Shown: positions 27,885 to 37,530 of the stretch, piece after piece
How the letters are laid out: every line of letters starts with the position of its first letter
Position numbering within the stretch: the first letter of the stretch is position 1
Source of the DNA: Lysobacter sp. ISL-50
GTDB taxonomy: Bacteria; Pseudomonadota; Gammaproteobacteria; Xanthomonadales; Xanthomonadaceae
DNA length: 64,000 nucleotides
NCBI RefSeq assembly: GCF_018612875.1
Contig: NZ_JAGGRI010000006.1
Location: 37,505-101,504 of the forward strand
Reading direction: 5' to 3'
Notes under the pieces: generated by a model
Database searches by the model: none
What the model was told of the DNA's origin: nothing
What the model saw: only the letters and a program-made list of their open reading frames with translations
Program-made: the position numbers and the translations under genes

Positions 27885-28010
27885 GGAAATCCCCGGTTAC
27901 GCCAGTTTCCATTTCCGGATGCACAAAATACGTGCACTGAAGGTTGATTGCCGTTTGGTTCGTCTACTGCCGAAGATACACGGCGCCAGCGACGATTGAA
28001 GAGCGGCGAC

Positions 28011-28310
28011 TCAGGGATCGAGTGGGTGAATGCTGATCGATTGCACACTAGCGTGGTTGAGCTTGGTGTCTGGCATGTTGGCTCCGCGGCACGGGATGAT
28101 TTGCCCCCGCACGTCGTTGCGCACTTACTGCAGCGCAAGCAACCGGCCTAGCTCGCCGTAGGACGCGTGTTCGTTCTTGAAACCCATGCCTGTCAGCGCC
28201 GCCTCATAGGCATTGAAATCCAGCCCGCAGACCGGCTCCATGTCTTCCTGCGCTCTATCGCCCGTTTGCTCGCTCTCATAGTCGAACGCAAAGACGGCAT
28301 TCCTGAGCGA
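28011..28310 (-). pseudogene. Decayed third immunity copy
   Basis: Reading leftward, the frame matches the C-terminal 95-100 residues of the immunity protein: EDMEPVCGLDFNAYEAALTG, MGFKNEHASYGELGRLLALQ, then an in-frame stop (TAA at about 28126-28128), then VRNDVRGQIIPCRGANMPDT and the remaining C-terminus to TGA at 28011-28013. The N-terminal half with its signal peptide is missing, and a short deletion is present (DDPGDYDELG reads HASYGELG). It is a relic of a third tandem copy. Confidence 0.8.
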
Positions 28311-28429
28311 GCGATGTTTTCGCGGCGCAGGCGGTCCGCTGTCCTGCGACGGGCGCGATGGCCGCGCCGCGAGCGGCGCTCCATCGCCGGATCGTGAACT
28401 TCATCCCTGGCTCGCCGCGCGGGCGCGGC

Positions 28430-31400
28430 TTATTTTTCCTTGCGCCAGTTGATCGAAGCGCGGTTTTCCAAGGTGCTCGATTCGATCTCGATATCGAAGC
28501 CCTTGCGCAGCAGATACTTCAAGGTCAGCACTTGACCGGTGCCGAGCAGCGACACGCCGTAGCCGACATACAGGCGCGGCGACAGGTATTTGCCAACGCC
28601 CAGCACCGAACCGCCGAGCGCGCGGCTTTCCATCACGCCGGCGTCGTCGAGGCCGATCTTCGCGCCGAGTTGCGAGGCCAGCAGGCCGCCGCCGGCCGAC
28701 AGCGCGGCGCTGGCGGCGTTGAGCTGCTTGTTCTCGTCGCCGCTGACCGACGACAGCGGCCGGCCGAGCGCCAGGTACGCCAGCGCTTCGGACTGCGAGC
28801 TGGCCGGATCGGACCAGACGTTGACCTGTGGCGAGCTGACCCGCCCGCTGATGTCCACGCCGGCCTTGACCGCGCCGACCTCGCGCTCGGCGCGCACGTC
28901 CAGAATCGGATCGGACACCGGCCCGTTGTTCCAGACCAGATTGCCGCGGGTGATCTGCAGCTTCTGCCCGTACGCGGTGTAGCGGCCTTCGATGTTGAGC
29001 GCGCCGCTGGCGGTCATCTCGCGCCCGGGCTTGGAGCGCACGCGCATCTGCCCGCCGAGCTTGCCGTCCAGGCCGAAGCCGTTGAGCTTGACGTCGTCGC
29101 CGATGGCCAGGGTCAGGTCGAGTTCCAGCGGCGAGGCGCCGGTGTCTTCCGGATCGACCGGATCGAGCACCACCACGTCCTCGGACACCGACACGCCCTG
29201 GTCCAGGCGCTCCAGATCGATTCGCGCCGAAGGAATGGTGACCTTGCCGGTGACGTTCAACGGCTGCTTGGCCGCGTAACGCACGGTGAGTTCGGGATTG
29301 GCGACCGCGCGCAGATCGCGCGTGTCGGAGGCGAGCACGTTGCTGCCGCGCACGTTCAACACCAGCGGCGTGTCGTCGCCCTGCCAGCCGAGCGTGCCGT
29401 CGATGTTGAGCGTGCCCTCGCCCGAGCGCACGCTGCCGGCGATGCGCGCGCTGCCGTCGGGCTGCGCGTCCAGGCGCACGTCGCCGTCTTGCAGCACGAT
29501 GCCGAGCGACGGCACTTCGGTTGTGAACTGCGACAGCCGCGCCTGTCCGCCCAGCAGCGGCTTGGAACGCGTGCCGGCCAGACTGATGCGGCCTTCCAGC
29601 TTGCCCTTGGGTTCGACGATGTCCGGCGAGAACAATTCGATCCAGGTCAGTTCGTCGGTGTCGACCGCGACATTGCCCGCCAGCGGCGCGTACGCGTCCC
29701 AACCGGTGCTGACCGTGGCCTCGATGCGGCCGTCGTCGTTGAAGCCGGCCTTGAGCTCGGCGTTGAGTTTGTTCGGGTCGAAGCTGGCCTTGAGCGAAAG
29801 CTCGTTGTAGCGCACCAACTCGCGCCGCGAGCGTTCGCTGAACTTCAGGCCGCCGCCGCTGGAGCTGAGGTTGAACTGTCCGCGCCAGGCGTTGCCGGCC
29901 GGGCGCAGCTCGCCGTCGAGGGCGATCTCGCCGCGCAGAATCCACGGCCGCTTGTCGCTGCGTTCGGGCAGATACGCCTGCGCCAGCAGCAACGGCAGGC
30001 CCTGGCCCTTGAGTTCGACGCCGCGTCGTGGCCAGTCGGCGCTCGCGCACAACGAACCGCCGCTGCTGGACGCCAGGCACGCATTCGTCAGCGCGCCGTT
30101 GCGCCCGTCCCAACGGTATTGCGCGGGCTGCTGCAACTTCCACGACGCGCCCTTGCTCGGTGCCAGTTGCAGCGACGCCAGCGCGCCCTGCCAGGTCGCG
30201 CCGCGTTTTTCCGCGTTGCCGGACAGATCGAGATTGGCCACCTCGCTGCGCGCCTGCAATTGCAGCTGCAAGGCTTCGACCGCGCCGTGCGCATCCACGC
30301 TCAGCGACGACAGCGCGATGCCGGCGTCGAGTTCGCTCGCGCGCAGCGCCAGTTCGCCGCCGCGGCCGCGCCAGGGCAAACGGCCCTTGGCGCTGACACT
30401 GGCGGCCTGGTAGTCGCCGTATTTCAAGCCGCTGCCGGTGAGGTCGGCGTCGACGTTGGGCGCATCGTGCGCGCCGGTCAGTTTGACCGTGCCGTTGAGG
30501 CTGCCGGCCGCGCTCGGCAGCAGATCGTTGAGCTGCAGCGGCGCGAATTTGGCATCGACATCGATGGCTTGCGCGTACTTGCCCTTGGCCTCGATGCGGC
30601 TGCCACCGAGGGTCAGGGCGACATCGCCCTCAAAGCCGTCGTCGCTCTTGCCCGGCGCGGCGCCGTGCATGACGAAGCTGCCGCGGCCGCCCAGCGGACG
30701 ATCGCGCAGGCGCCCGCCGAGCTGATCGGCATTGGCCTTGATCTCCAGGCCGCCGTCGTCGCGGGTGGCGCCGGTGGTGGCGATCTTGCCGTCGATGGCA
30801 CCCTTGAATTCCGGGACGAAATACCCCGGATCGAACCCCGATAGCGTGGCCTTGAAATCCCAGCCGAGCTTCGGCGCCCAGGCGACATCGCCGCGGCCGT
30901 CGAGCAGGCCGGCCGGCATCTTCGCCTTCAGCGTTTTCAAGGTCATGCGTTGATCGTCGCCGCGGCCGTCGAACTCGATCGTCGCCGCCTGTTTGTCGCG
31001 CAGCAGGCGGGCATCGCCGATCGCCGCCCAGGCCTTGACCGTGCCGGCGAAGCCCAGGTCGGCGCGTTCCAACGTCACCGCCGGCGTGGCGGGCGTCTGC
31101 GCCGCCTGCGACGGCTTGGCGAGAGACTTCAACGTCGTCGGCGCGGCCTTGCCGCCCCAGGTCAGGCCGCGCGCGTTGATCGAAAACTTGAACCGGCCGT
31201 TGTCGGCGTCGGTGAAGTCGGCGTGGCCGCGCAGGGTCGCGGTGCCGTCGAACAGTTTCAGCGCCAACGGCTGCACGTCGAGCACCTGATCCTTCAGCGA
31301 CACCTTCGACGGCAGCACGGTCAGGGCCAGATCGCCCTGGCGGAATTCGCCGTCGAGATCGGCCTTGCCGCCGACACCGGTCGCATTGAAGCGCAAGGCC

Positions 31401-32323
31401 ATCGGCGTATCGCTGGGCTTGGCATCGGGCGAAGTCAGCAGGCCGATGTCGAGCGCGTCGCTGCGCGCATGCACCTGCCAGGTCGGATCGTCCTTGCCGC
31501 GCAGCGTCGCAGTGATGCGCACCGGCCCCGGCGCGGCGCCAGCCACGGCCACGTCCATGCGCGACAGATCGCCGCGCGCGACCAGACCCAGGCGCGCGGG
31601 TGTGCGGCCCGCGGCACTGGGTAGCACGGCGGTGGCGACCAGATCGGTTTTGAAATCCTTGCGCGGCTGGTAATCGCCGTGCACGGTGAAATGGCCGCGA
31701 TCGGTGACCGCGTCGATTTTTCCCACATGCAGCTTGCCCGACTGCGCATCCAGGCCGCCGCGCAGTTGCCGCACGTCGATGAGATGCTCGCCGGCCTGGC
31801 TGACCTTGAAGCCGTCGATGCGCACGTCGTCGGCCTGCACCGACAGCGGCGGCTCGATCTGCGGCAACACCTCGGGCCAGCGCGGCAGCTCGAACGGCTC
31901 GTCGCTTTTTTCGATATCCAAGGTGGCGTTCTGGACCTGCAGCGCATCCAGCCGCAGCTTGCGTCCCAACAGCGGCCGCAGCGACGGATCGATGTAGATG
32001 CGATCGGCGGTGAACACGGTTTTCTTGTAGGCGAAGCGCACGCCGCGCAAGGTCAGCGGACCCGACACCGGGCCTTCGGCGGCCCGCCAGCTGAAACTGG
32101 AATCGGCCGGCAGGCGCGCGACGATCTGCGCCAGCAACAGATCGCGGCCGGCGATGGTGGCGATCAGCCAGTACACCGCGAACGCGATCAACAAGGTCAG
32201 CGCCGCGGCCGCCAGGCTGCTGCGCCAGGCCCAGCGCTTGGCGGCGGCGCGGCGACGGCGGCGGCGTTCGAGCAACAGCTCTTGCGCGCTCGGGGTCTGC
32301 GAAGGCGGGGGCGTATCGCTCAT
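28430..32323 (-). CDS. tamB: Translocation and assembly module protein TamB
   Basis: 1297 residues. A basic N-terminus (LLLERRRRRRAAAKRWAWR) leads into one membrane anchor (about 33-55). A very long periplasmic part of repetitive beta-strand-rich sequence follows (many DLDG, LxGxxxL and GxxxxxG units). The C-terminal region contains the DUF490 domain: GKLGGQMRVRSKPGREMTAS, then GNLVWNNGPVSDPILDVRAE, and finally a GYGVSLLGTGQVLTLKYLLR block with a terminal LENRASINWRKEK. TamB bridges the envelope and works with TamA; it has been implicated in outer-membrane protein assembly and in phospholipid transport. tamA lies 27 nt upstream in the same transcript. Confidence 0.93.
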   Translation of the reverse strand: MSDTPPPSQTPSAQELLLERRRRRRAAAKRWAWRSSLAAAALTLLIAFAVYWLIATIAGRDLLLAQIVARLPADSSFSWRAAEGPVSGPLTLRGVRFAYKKTVFTADRIYIDPSLRPLLGRKLRLDALQVQNATLDIEKSDEPFELPRWPEVLPQIEPPLSVQADDVRIDGFKVSQAGEHLIDVRQLRGGLDAQSGKLHVGKIDAVTDRGHFTVHGDYQPRKDFKTDLVATAVLPSAAGRTPARLGLVARGDLSRMDVAVAGAAPGPVRITATLRGKDDPTWQVHARSDALDIGLLTSPDAKPSDTPMALRFNATGVGGKADLDGEFRQGDLALTVLPSKVSLKDQVLDVQPLALKLFDGTATLRGHADFTDADNGRFKFSINARGLTWGGKAAPTTLKSLAKPSQAAQTPATPAVTLERADLGFAGTVKAWAAIGDARLLRDKQAATIEFDGRGDDQRMTLKTLKAKMPAGLLDGRGDVAWAPKLGWDFKATLSGFDPGYFVPEFKGAIDGKIATTGATRDDGGLEIKANADQLGGRLRDRPLGGRGSFVMHGAAPGKSDDGFEGDVALTLGGSRIEAKGKYAQAIDVDAKFAPLQLNDLLPSAAGSLNGTVKLTGAHDAPNVDADLTGSGLKYGDYQAASVSAKGRLPWRGRGGELALRASELDAGIALSSLSVDAHGAVEALQLQLQARSEVANLDLSGNAEKRGATWQGALASLQLAPSKGASWKLQQPAQYRWDGRNGALTNACLASSSGGSLCASADWPRRGVELKGQGLPLLLAQAYLPERSDKRPWILRGEIALDGELRPAGNAWRGQFNLSSSGGGLKFSERSRRELVRYNELSLKASFDPNKLNAELKAGFNDDGRIEATVSTGWDAYAPLAGNVAVDTDELTWIELFSPDIVEPKGKLEGRISLAGTRSKPLLGGQARLSQFTTEVPSLGIVLQDGDVRLDAQPDGSARIAGSVRSGEGTLNIDGTLGWQGDDTPLVLNVRGSNVLASDTRDLRAVANPELTVRYAAKQPLNVTGKVTIPSARIDLERLDQGVSVSEDVVVLDPVDPEDTGASPLELDLTLAIGDDVKLNGFGLDGKLGGQMRVRSKPGREMTASGALNIEGRYTAYGQKLQITRGNLVWNNGPVSDPILDVRAEREVGAVKAGVDISGRVSSPQVNVWSDPASSQSEALAYLALGRPLSSVSGDENKQLNAASAALSAGGGLLASQLGAKIGLDDAGVMESRALGGSVLGVGKYLSPRLYVGYGVSLLGTGQVLTLKYLLRKGFDIEIESSTLENRASINWRKEK

Positions 32324-32350
32324 GTGTTGCCGGTTCGTCCTTGCCGCGCC

Positions 32351-34336
32351 TTACAGATCGGCGCCGATATTGAGATAGAGCTGGAAGCCTGAATCGGGGT
32401 GATCCAGGCCGCGTGCGATATCGACCCGCAACGGGCCGACCGGAGAGCGCCAGCGCACGCCGACGCCGACGCCGGTGCGCATGTCCGGACTGTCGTCGAA
32501 GGCGCTGCCGCTGTCCACGAACACCGCCGCGCCCCAGCTTTCGTTGAAGTACTGCTCGAATTCGACGCTGCCGGTGATCACGTTCTTGGCGCCGAGCGCG
32601 AAGGCCTTGCGCCCGGGAATGGCCGGAATGCGCGGGCCCACTTCGCGCCATTCGTAACCGCGGATGCTGCGATCGCCGCCGGCGTAGAAACGCAGCGACG
32701 GCGGCAGATCGACCAGGGCGTCGGTGAAGGTATGGCCGAGTTCGCCGCGGGTGATCAGGCGGCTGCGTTCGCCCAGGCCCTTGTACCAGCGCGCGGTGAC
32801 CTGCGCCTGCAGGAAGTTGGCGTCCGAGCCCACCGCTTCCAGGCCGCCGCGCAGCAGGCCGGTGGCGCTGATGCCGTTGCGCGGGTACAGGCGGTCGTCG
32901 GCGTCGATGTATTCGGCGCGCAGCGAGGGATACAGGAAGGTCGCGGTGCGGTAGTCGACGGGCGTGGCCGGATCGTCGTCGTCTTCGTCGGCATAGGCCC
33001 AGCGCTCGCGCAGGCCGTGCAGCGAGACGGTCGCGGTCCAGCGCTGATTGATCTTGCCGCTGCGGCTGGCGACCAGTTCGATCCGGCGCGAATCGATGTA
33101 GTCGGTCTGTTCGTCCGCGCCCTGAAGGCTGAAGGTGTACCAGCCGTCGAGCCAGGCGAAGGCGGGAATGCGGTATTGCAAGGTCGCGGTCTTGCGCCGC
33201 TGGGCGAAGTCGATCTGCGCCAGCGCCTTGTGGCCGCGGTCGTTGACGTAGCGACGCTCCACGCCCAGGCGCACGCCGGCGCCGCTGTCGGTGCCGTAGC
33301 TCAGGCCGGAGGTGTAGATGCTGCGCTTGGCCGGGGTCAGCGTGACCTTGACCGGAATCTGGCCGTCCACGGCGTTTTCCGGCTGCGGCTCGATGTCGAT
33401 GCTGGAGAAATAATCCAGCCGCGCCAGCGATTCGCGAAAGGTGTCGAGCTTGCGCTGGTGGTAGTAGCTGCCCTGTTCCCAGTACACCAGCCGCTCCAGC
33501 AGGCTGTCGCGGATGATCCGCTTGGGCGTCTGCTCGAAGCTGATCGGGCCCATGTCGTAGCGCTGGCCGCTGGTCCAGACCAAGTCGACGTCGGCGGCCT
33601 GTTCCGCGCGGGTGACCTCCACCCTCCGCGAAGAAAAATCCGCGTCGAAGTACCCGCGTTCCGCCAACCGCCGGCTGATCTTGATCTTGCTGGCCTCGTA
33701 GGCGGCGTGGTCGAACACCTGCCCCGGGCCGGGCCGGAACGCGGCCAGGTCCTGCTTGAGATAGCGGTCGTCGCTGCCGGCGCCGAGGATGGCGATGTCG
33801 GAACGGCGCACCTTGACCGGTTCGCCCTTGTCCACGGTGATGATGACGGCGATCGGCGGCGAGGCCGCGCGCGCCGCGGCGGCGGCGGCCGGATCGGCGG
33901 CGGTGCCGACCGGGCCCGCGGCGGTAGCGCCGGCGGCCGGCGGATCGGTGGCGGCGGCCGGATCGATGGCCGTATCGGCCGTATCGGCCGGGTCGGCCGG
34001 CGCGGTCGGATCGGTGCCGGCCGGGGTGGCGATGCGCCGGGTTCCGCGCGAATCCTCGATCTTGATGGTCGGCGAGTAGTAGCCGAACGGCTCCAGCGCC
34101 TCGCGGGTCTCGTTCTCGGCCTCGCGCAACAGATAGCCCAGGCGGCGCCCGGACACGTCCTTGTCGATGGTGTCCACCAGGGACAGCGAAACCCGGACGT
34201 TATGGGTCATGGCCTCGTCGAGGCCGCGAATCTCGACTTTGCCGACCTTGGCGCCCCAGGCGGTGCCGGCGGCCCCGAACCCCGCTGCGAAGGTGGAAAA
34301 GACGAAAAAAAGGCGGGGGATCAATGGCATAGCCAC
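32351..34336 (-). CDS. tamA: Outer-membrane translocation module protein TamA
   Basis: 661 residues if started at 34336; the ATG at 34330 (MPLIPRLF) is equally possible. A signal peptide (FFVFSTFAAGFGAAGTAWGA) precedes POTRA-type domains (VGKVEIRGLDEAMTHNVRVS and later GPISFEQTPKRIIRDSLLER) and a 16-strand BamA-type barrel with the lid-lock-like GDRSIRGYEW motif. Ala/Asp/Thr/Pro-rich low-complexity sequence of about 45 residues (around residue 105-150) interrupts the POTRA region. It partners TamB, encoded directly downstream. Confidence 0.93.
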   Translation of the reverse strand: MAMPLIPRLFFVFSTFAAGFGAAGTAWGAKVGKVEIRGLDEAMTHNVRVSLSLVDTIDKDVSGRRLGYLLREAENETREALEPFGYYSPTIKIEDSRGTRRIATPAGTDPTAPADPADTADTAIDPAAATDPPAAGATAAGPVGTAADPAAAAAARAASPPIAVIITVDKGEPVKVRRSDIAILGAGSDDRYLKQDLAAFRPGPGQVFDHAAYEASKIKISRRLAERGYFDADFSSRRVEVTRAEQAADVDLVWTSGQRYDMGPISFEQTPKRIIRDSLLERLVYWEQGSYYHQRKLDTFRESLARLDYFSSIDIEPQPENAVDGQIPVKVTLTPAKRSIYTSGLSYGTDSGAGVRLGVERRYVNDRGHKALAQIDFAQRRKTATLQYRIPAFAWLDGWYTFSLQGADEQTDYIDSRRIELVASRSGKINQRWTATVSLHGLRERWAYADEDDDDPATPVDYRTATFLYPSLRAEYIDADDRLYPRNGISATGLLRGGLEAVGSDANFLQAQVTARWYKGLGERSRLITRGELGHTFTDALVDLPPSLRFYAGGDRSIRGYEWREVGPRIPAIPGRKAFALGAKNVITGSVEFEQYFNESWGAAVFVDSGSAFDDSPDMRTGVGVGVRWRSPVGPLRVDIARGLDHPDSGFQLYLNIGADL

Positions 34337-34381
34337 CAGAATAACCGGTTGGCGCTGACACTGCTTGCCGATCCTGGCGTC

Positions 34382-34570
34382 AGACTTTGCACATTCGTTG
34401 CATCCAGCGTTAAGAAGTCGTAATTTCGGTGTCAGGGGAACTGGCCGTAAGCGCGGGGGGCTGCGCTACTGGCACTCGGAATCTCCTAGATAAAAGACCG
34501 TCCCGCCCTTCCACAAAGGAAGTCACACGGTAGGGAAGCAATGTCACTGAATATTCCAGGAGTCCACTTC
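34382..34570 (+). promoter_or_regulatory. Conserved promoter and leader of TonB receptor 1
   Basis: A -35-like TTGCAT (34398-34403) and -10-like TAATTT (34421-34426) are separated by 17 nt. Both elements, the spacing and about 140 nt of following leader (GTCAGGGGAACTGG, GCGCGGGGGGCTGCG, GGAAGTC.CACGGTA) recur upstream of the second receptor. An ATG at 34541 lies in the leader. The comparison with copy 2 argues against it as the start (see the receptor entry). Confidence 0.6.
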
Positions 34571-37486
34571 GTGAATAGAAAAATTTTGACCACTGCTGTC
34601 TGCACTGCGCTGGTCAGCGCGGTCGCGCCGGCTTACGCCCAGCAGGCGGCAGCTACCGGTTCAAACGATGACGTCACCCGGATCGAGACGGTCACCGTCA
34701 CCGGCTCGCGCATCTCCAACCCGAACGTCGTCTCGCCCGCTCCGGTCAGCGTGCTGACCGCGGAAGACATCAAGGCCACCGGCGCGGTCAACATCGGCGA
34801 CCTGCTGACGACCATGCCGCAGCTGGCCACCACCTTCACGATGGGCAACTCCGGTCGCTTCATCGGCACCGCCGGCGTGGCCATGCAAGACCTGCGCAAC
34901 CTCGGCACCGCCCGCACCCTGGTGCTGGTCAACGGCCGCCGCATGGTCGGCGCCTCGGCCGGCACCTCGGCGGTCGATACCAACCTGATTCCGGCCGACT
35001 GGGTCGAGCGCGTGGAAGTCATCACCGGCGGCGCGTCCGCGGTGTACGGCGCCGACGCGGTCTCCGGCGTGGTCAACTTCATCCTCAAGAAGAAGTACGA
35101 AGGCGCCAATCTGCACGCGCAGATCAACGACAGCCAGCACGGCGGCTTCGGCAAGCAGTTCATCTCGGTGACCGGCGGCGGCAACTTCGCCGAGGACCGC
35201 GGCAACTACGCGCTGTCGTTCGAGCACAGCCAGCAAGAAAGCCTGATGTTCGGCGACCGCTTCGGCAAGCAGGCCTATCGCGCCCTGCGCACGCTTGGCA
35301 CCGGCTTCGACACCACCCTCGTGGGCGATGCCGGCAACTACACCATCACCAATGCCGGCACCTTCTCGCTGGGCAACAACTTCAATCCGGATCTGCGTTA
35401 CACCTTCGATCGCAACGGACAAGTCCGCAAGCAGCGCTTCGACGGCGCGGTCGATCGCAACAGCAGCGCCACCTGCACGAACTGCGACCGCCTCGACAAC
35501 AACCAGGTACTGCAGCTGCAGCCGCGGTACAAGCGCGACACCGTCAGCGCCGTCGCCGGCTTCGATCTGAACCAGGATCACCGCCTGTACTTCGAAGGCA
35601 TGTACAGCAAGGTCCACAGCAAGACCAGTTCCTCGCCGGCGTTCGGCGCCACCGGCAACCCGCACATCATCGAGCGCGACAACGCTTACATGACGCCGGA
35701 ACTGCTGGCCCTCATCGGCGCGCGCCCGACGATCAATCTCTCCCGTAACGACGTCGATGCCGGCGGACGCGGCGAAGACACCGACCGCCAGACCGCTCGC
35801 GTGGTGTTCGGCGCCGAAGGCGCGGCGTTCGGCAGCGACAGCAACTGGCTGTACGACGTGTCGGTCAATTACGGCCGCACGCACGAGCGTCGCCGCAATC
35901 TCAATAACCGCCACATGGAACGTTTCTATGCGGGCCTGGACGCGGTCGAGGACGCCAACGGCAACATCGTGTGCCGTTCCAAGATCGATCCGACCCATGT
36001 CAACCTGGCGTATTACAACAACACCGCCAGCCCGGACGGCATCATCTCGCCGGAAGTGGCCGCCAGCTGCATTCCGTTCTCGGTCTTCGGCGAAGGCGCG
36101 ATCAGCCCGGGCGCGGCCAACTGGTTCAACGTCACCACCATCTCCAAGGCGCGCCTGACCCAGTTCGTCGCCGGCGGTTCGCTGACCAACAACAACCTGT
36201 TCGATCTGCCGGCCGGTCCGGTCAGCTTCGGCGCCGGTGTCGAGTACCGCCGCGAGACCAGCCAGAGCATCAACGATCCGCTGGACATCTCCGGCCAGAC
36301 CTTCCTCAACGCGATCCCGAACTCCGGCGGCGCCTACAACGTCCGCGAAGTGTGGACGGAAGTGGCGATCCCGCTGTTGCACGACATCCCGCTGATCAAG
36401 AGCCTGACCGTCGGCGCCGCCGCGCGTTACTCCAAGTACGACACCATCGGCAGCACCAAGGCCTGGCGTTACAACCTGGACTGGGCGATCAACGACAGCC
36501 TGCGCGTCCGCGGCAACATGTCGGCGGCGGTGCGCGCGCCGAACATCGACGAACTGTTCGGCGGCCAGTCGCAGAACTTCGGCGGCGTCTTAGATCCTTG
36601 CGATCAGATCAACATCCGCAACGGCAAGGACCCGGCCGTGCGCGCCCGCAACTGCGCCGCGCTGGGCCTGCCGGCCGACTTCGAAGACACCTTCTCGGCC
36701 ACCAACGAAGGCCTGTCGGGCAGCAACCCGGACCTGGACCCGGAGACCGGCCGCAGCTGGACCGCCGGTCTCGTGTTCACCCCGACCTTCCTGGAAGGCT
36801 TCGGCATGAACGTGGACTACTGGAAGATCCGTCTCACCGACGCGATCGGCGCCCCGACCTTCCAGCAGACCGCCGAGCGCTGCGTCGATAACCCGGCCGG
36901 CATCAACAACATCTACTGCACCAATACCCGCCGCGGTCCGGACGGCCAGATCGACTTCCTGGTCTCGATCAACCAGAACATCGCCGCCACCGAAACCGAC
37001 GGCGTGGACATCGGCGTTTACTATACCCACGACCTGTGGGGCGGCCGCATGCGCTGGGACCTCAACGCCACCAAGGTGCTGGGCTACACCGACTTCCCGT
37101 TCCAGGAAGACAAGGACGAGACGGTCGACCAGAACAAGACCCTGGGCTTCCCGGAATGGAAGGCCACCCTGCGCCTGGGCTACACCCGCGACAACTGGGG
37201 CTTGAACTGGAACACCCGCTACGCCGACGGCGGCCTGCGCGTGAGCAACGAGACCTACCGCTCGAATCCGAAGTCGGTCAACGTCTACAACGCCGGCTCC
37301 GGCGTCGCCCACGACATCCGCGGCAGCTACTCGATCAAGGACACCGGCTGGCAGATCTACGGCGGCATCACCAACGTGTTCGACTCCGATCCGCCGGTCA
37401 ATCTGTTCGGCACCGGTTTCGGTTCGGGCCTGTACGACCAGATCGGCCGCGCTTACTACGTCGGCGTGAACTACAAGTTCTTCTGA
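34571..37486 (+). CDS. TonB-dependent outer-membrane receptor 1
   Basis: 971 residues from the GTG at 34571. An ATG at 34541 is in frame, but in the second receptor the corresponding ATG frame runs into a stop after 12 codons while the GTG (with upstream CAGGAGTCCAC) is conserved, so GTG is the likely start of both. The signal peptide ends in APAYAQQ, followed by a TonB-box-like ETVTVTGSRI. The plug domain then shows APVSVLTAEDIKATG, VLVNGRR and VEVITGGASAVYGADAVSG, and a 22-strand barrel ends in YYVGVNYKFF. It is of the large receptor class abundant in Xanthomonadaceae; the ligand is unknown. Confidence 0.95.
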   Translation: MNRKILTTAVCTALVSAVAPAYAQQAAATGSNDDVTRIETVTVTGSRISNPNVVSPAPVSVLTAEDIKATGAVNIGDLLTTMPQLATTFTMGNSGRFIGTAGVAMQDLRNLGTARTLVLVNGRRMVGASAGTSAVDTNLIPADWVERVEVITGGASAVYGADAVSGVVNFILKKKYEGANLHAQINDSQHGGFGKQFISVTGGGNFAEDRGNYALSFEHSQQESLMFGDRFGKQAYRALRTLGTGFDTTLVGDAGNYTITNAGTFSLGNNFNPDLRYTFDRNGQVRKQRFDGAVDRNSSATCTNCDRLDNNQVLQLQPRYKRDTVSAVAGFDLNQDHRLYFEGMYSKVHSKTSSSPAFGATGNPHIIERDNAYMTPELLALIGARPTINLSRNDVDAGGRGEDTDRQTARVVFGAEGAAFGSDSNWLYDVSVNYGRTHERRRNLNNRHMERFYAGLDAVEDANGNIVCRSKIDPTHVNLAYYNNTASPDGIISPEVAASCIPFSVFGEGAISPGAANWFNVTTISKARLTQFVAGGSLTNNNLFDLPAGPVSFGAGVEYRRETSQSINDPLDISGQTFLNAIPNSGGAYNVREVWTEVAIPLLHDIPLIKSLTVGAAARYSKYDTIGSTKAWRYNLDWAINDSLRVRGNMSAAVRAPNIDELFGGQSQNFGGVLDPCDQINIRNGKDPAVRARNCAALGLPADFEDTFSATNEGLSGSNPDLDPETGRSWTAGLVFTPTFLEGFGMNVDYWKIRLTDAIGAPTFQQTAERCVDNPAGINNIYCTNTRRGPDGQIDFLVSINQNIAATETDGVDIGVYYTHDLWGGRMRWDLNATKVLGYTDFPFQEDKDETVDQNKTLGFPEWKATLRLGYTRDNWGLNWNTRYADGGLRVSNETYRSNPKSVNVYNAGSGVAHDIRGSYSIKDTGWQIYGGITNVFDSDPPVNLFGTGFGSGLYDQIGRAYYVGVNYKFF

Positions 37487-37530
37487 TCGAACGTGTAGCG
37501 GTCCAGCATCATCGTTAGAGCTTCATCGGG

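Larger units (their letters stand above)
26391..28010. repeat. Two-unit tandem duplication, 810 bp per unit
   Basis: Unit 1 is 26391-27200 and unit 2 is 27201-28010. Each begins at an immunity-gene stop (TTA on the plus strand) and ends with the same roughly 125-nt 5' leader (CATGGAAATCCCCGGTTACG and onward). The two units are exactly equal in length and similar throughout. A third, decayed unit starts at 28011. Confidence 0.9.

Noticed and set aside
21842..28310. The M66 protease as part of the effector/immunity locus
   Set aside because: It has its own lipoprotein signal and ribosome binding site, no XVIPCD tail, and a 463-nt gap separates it from the effector; a link is not supported.
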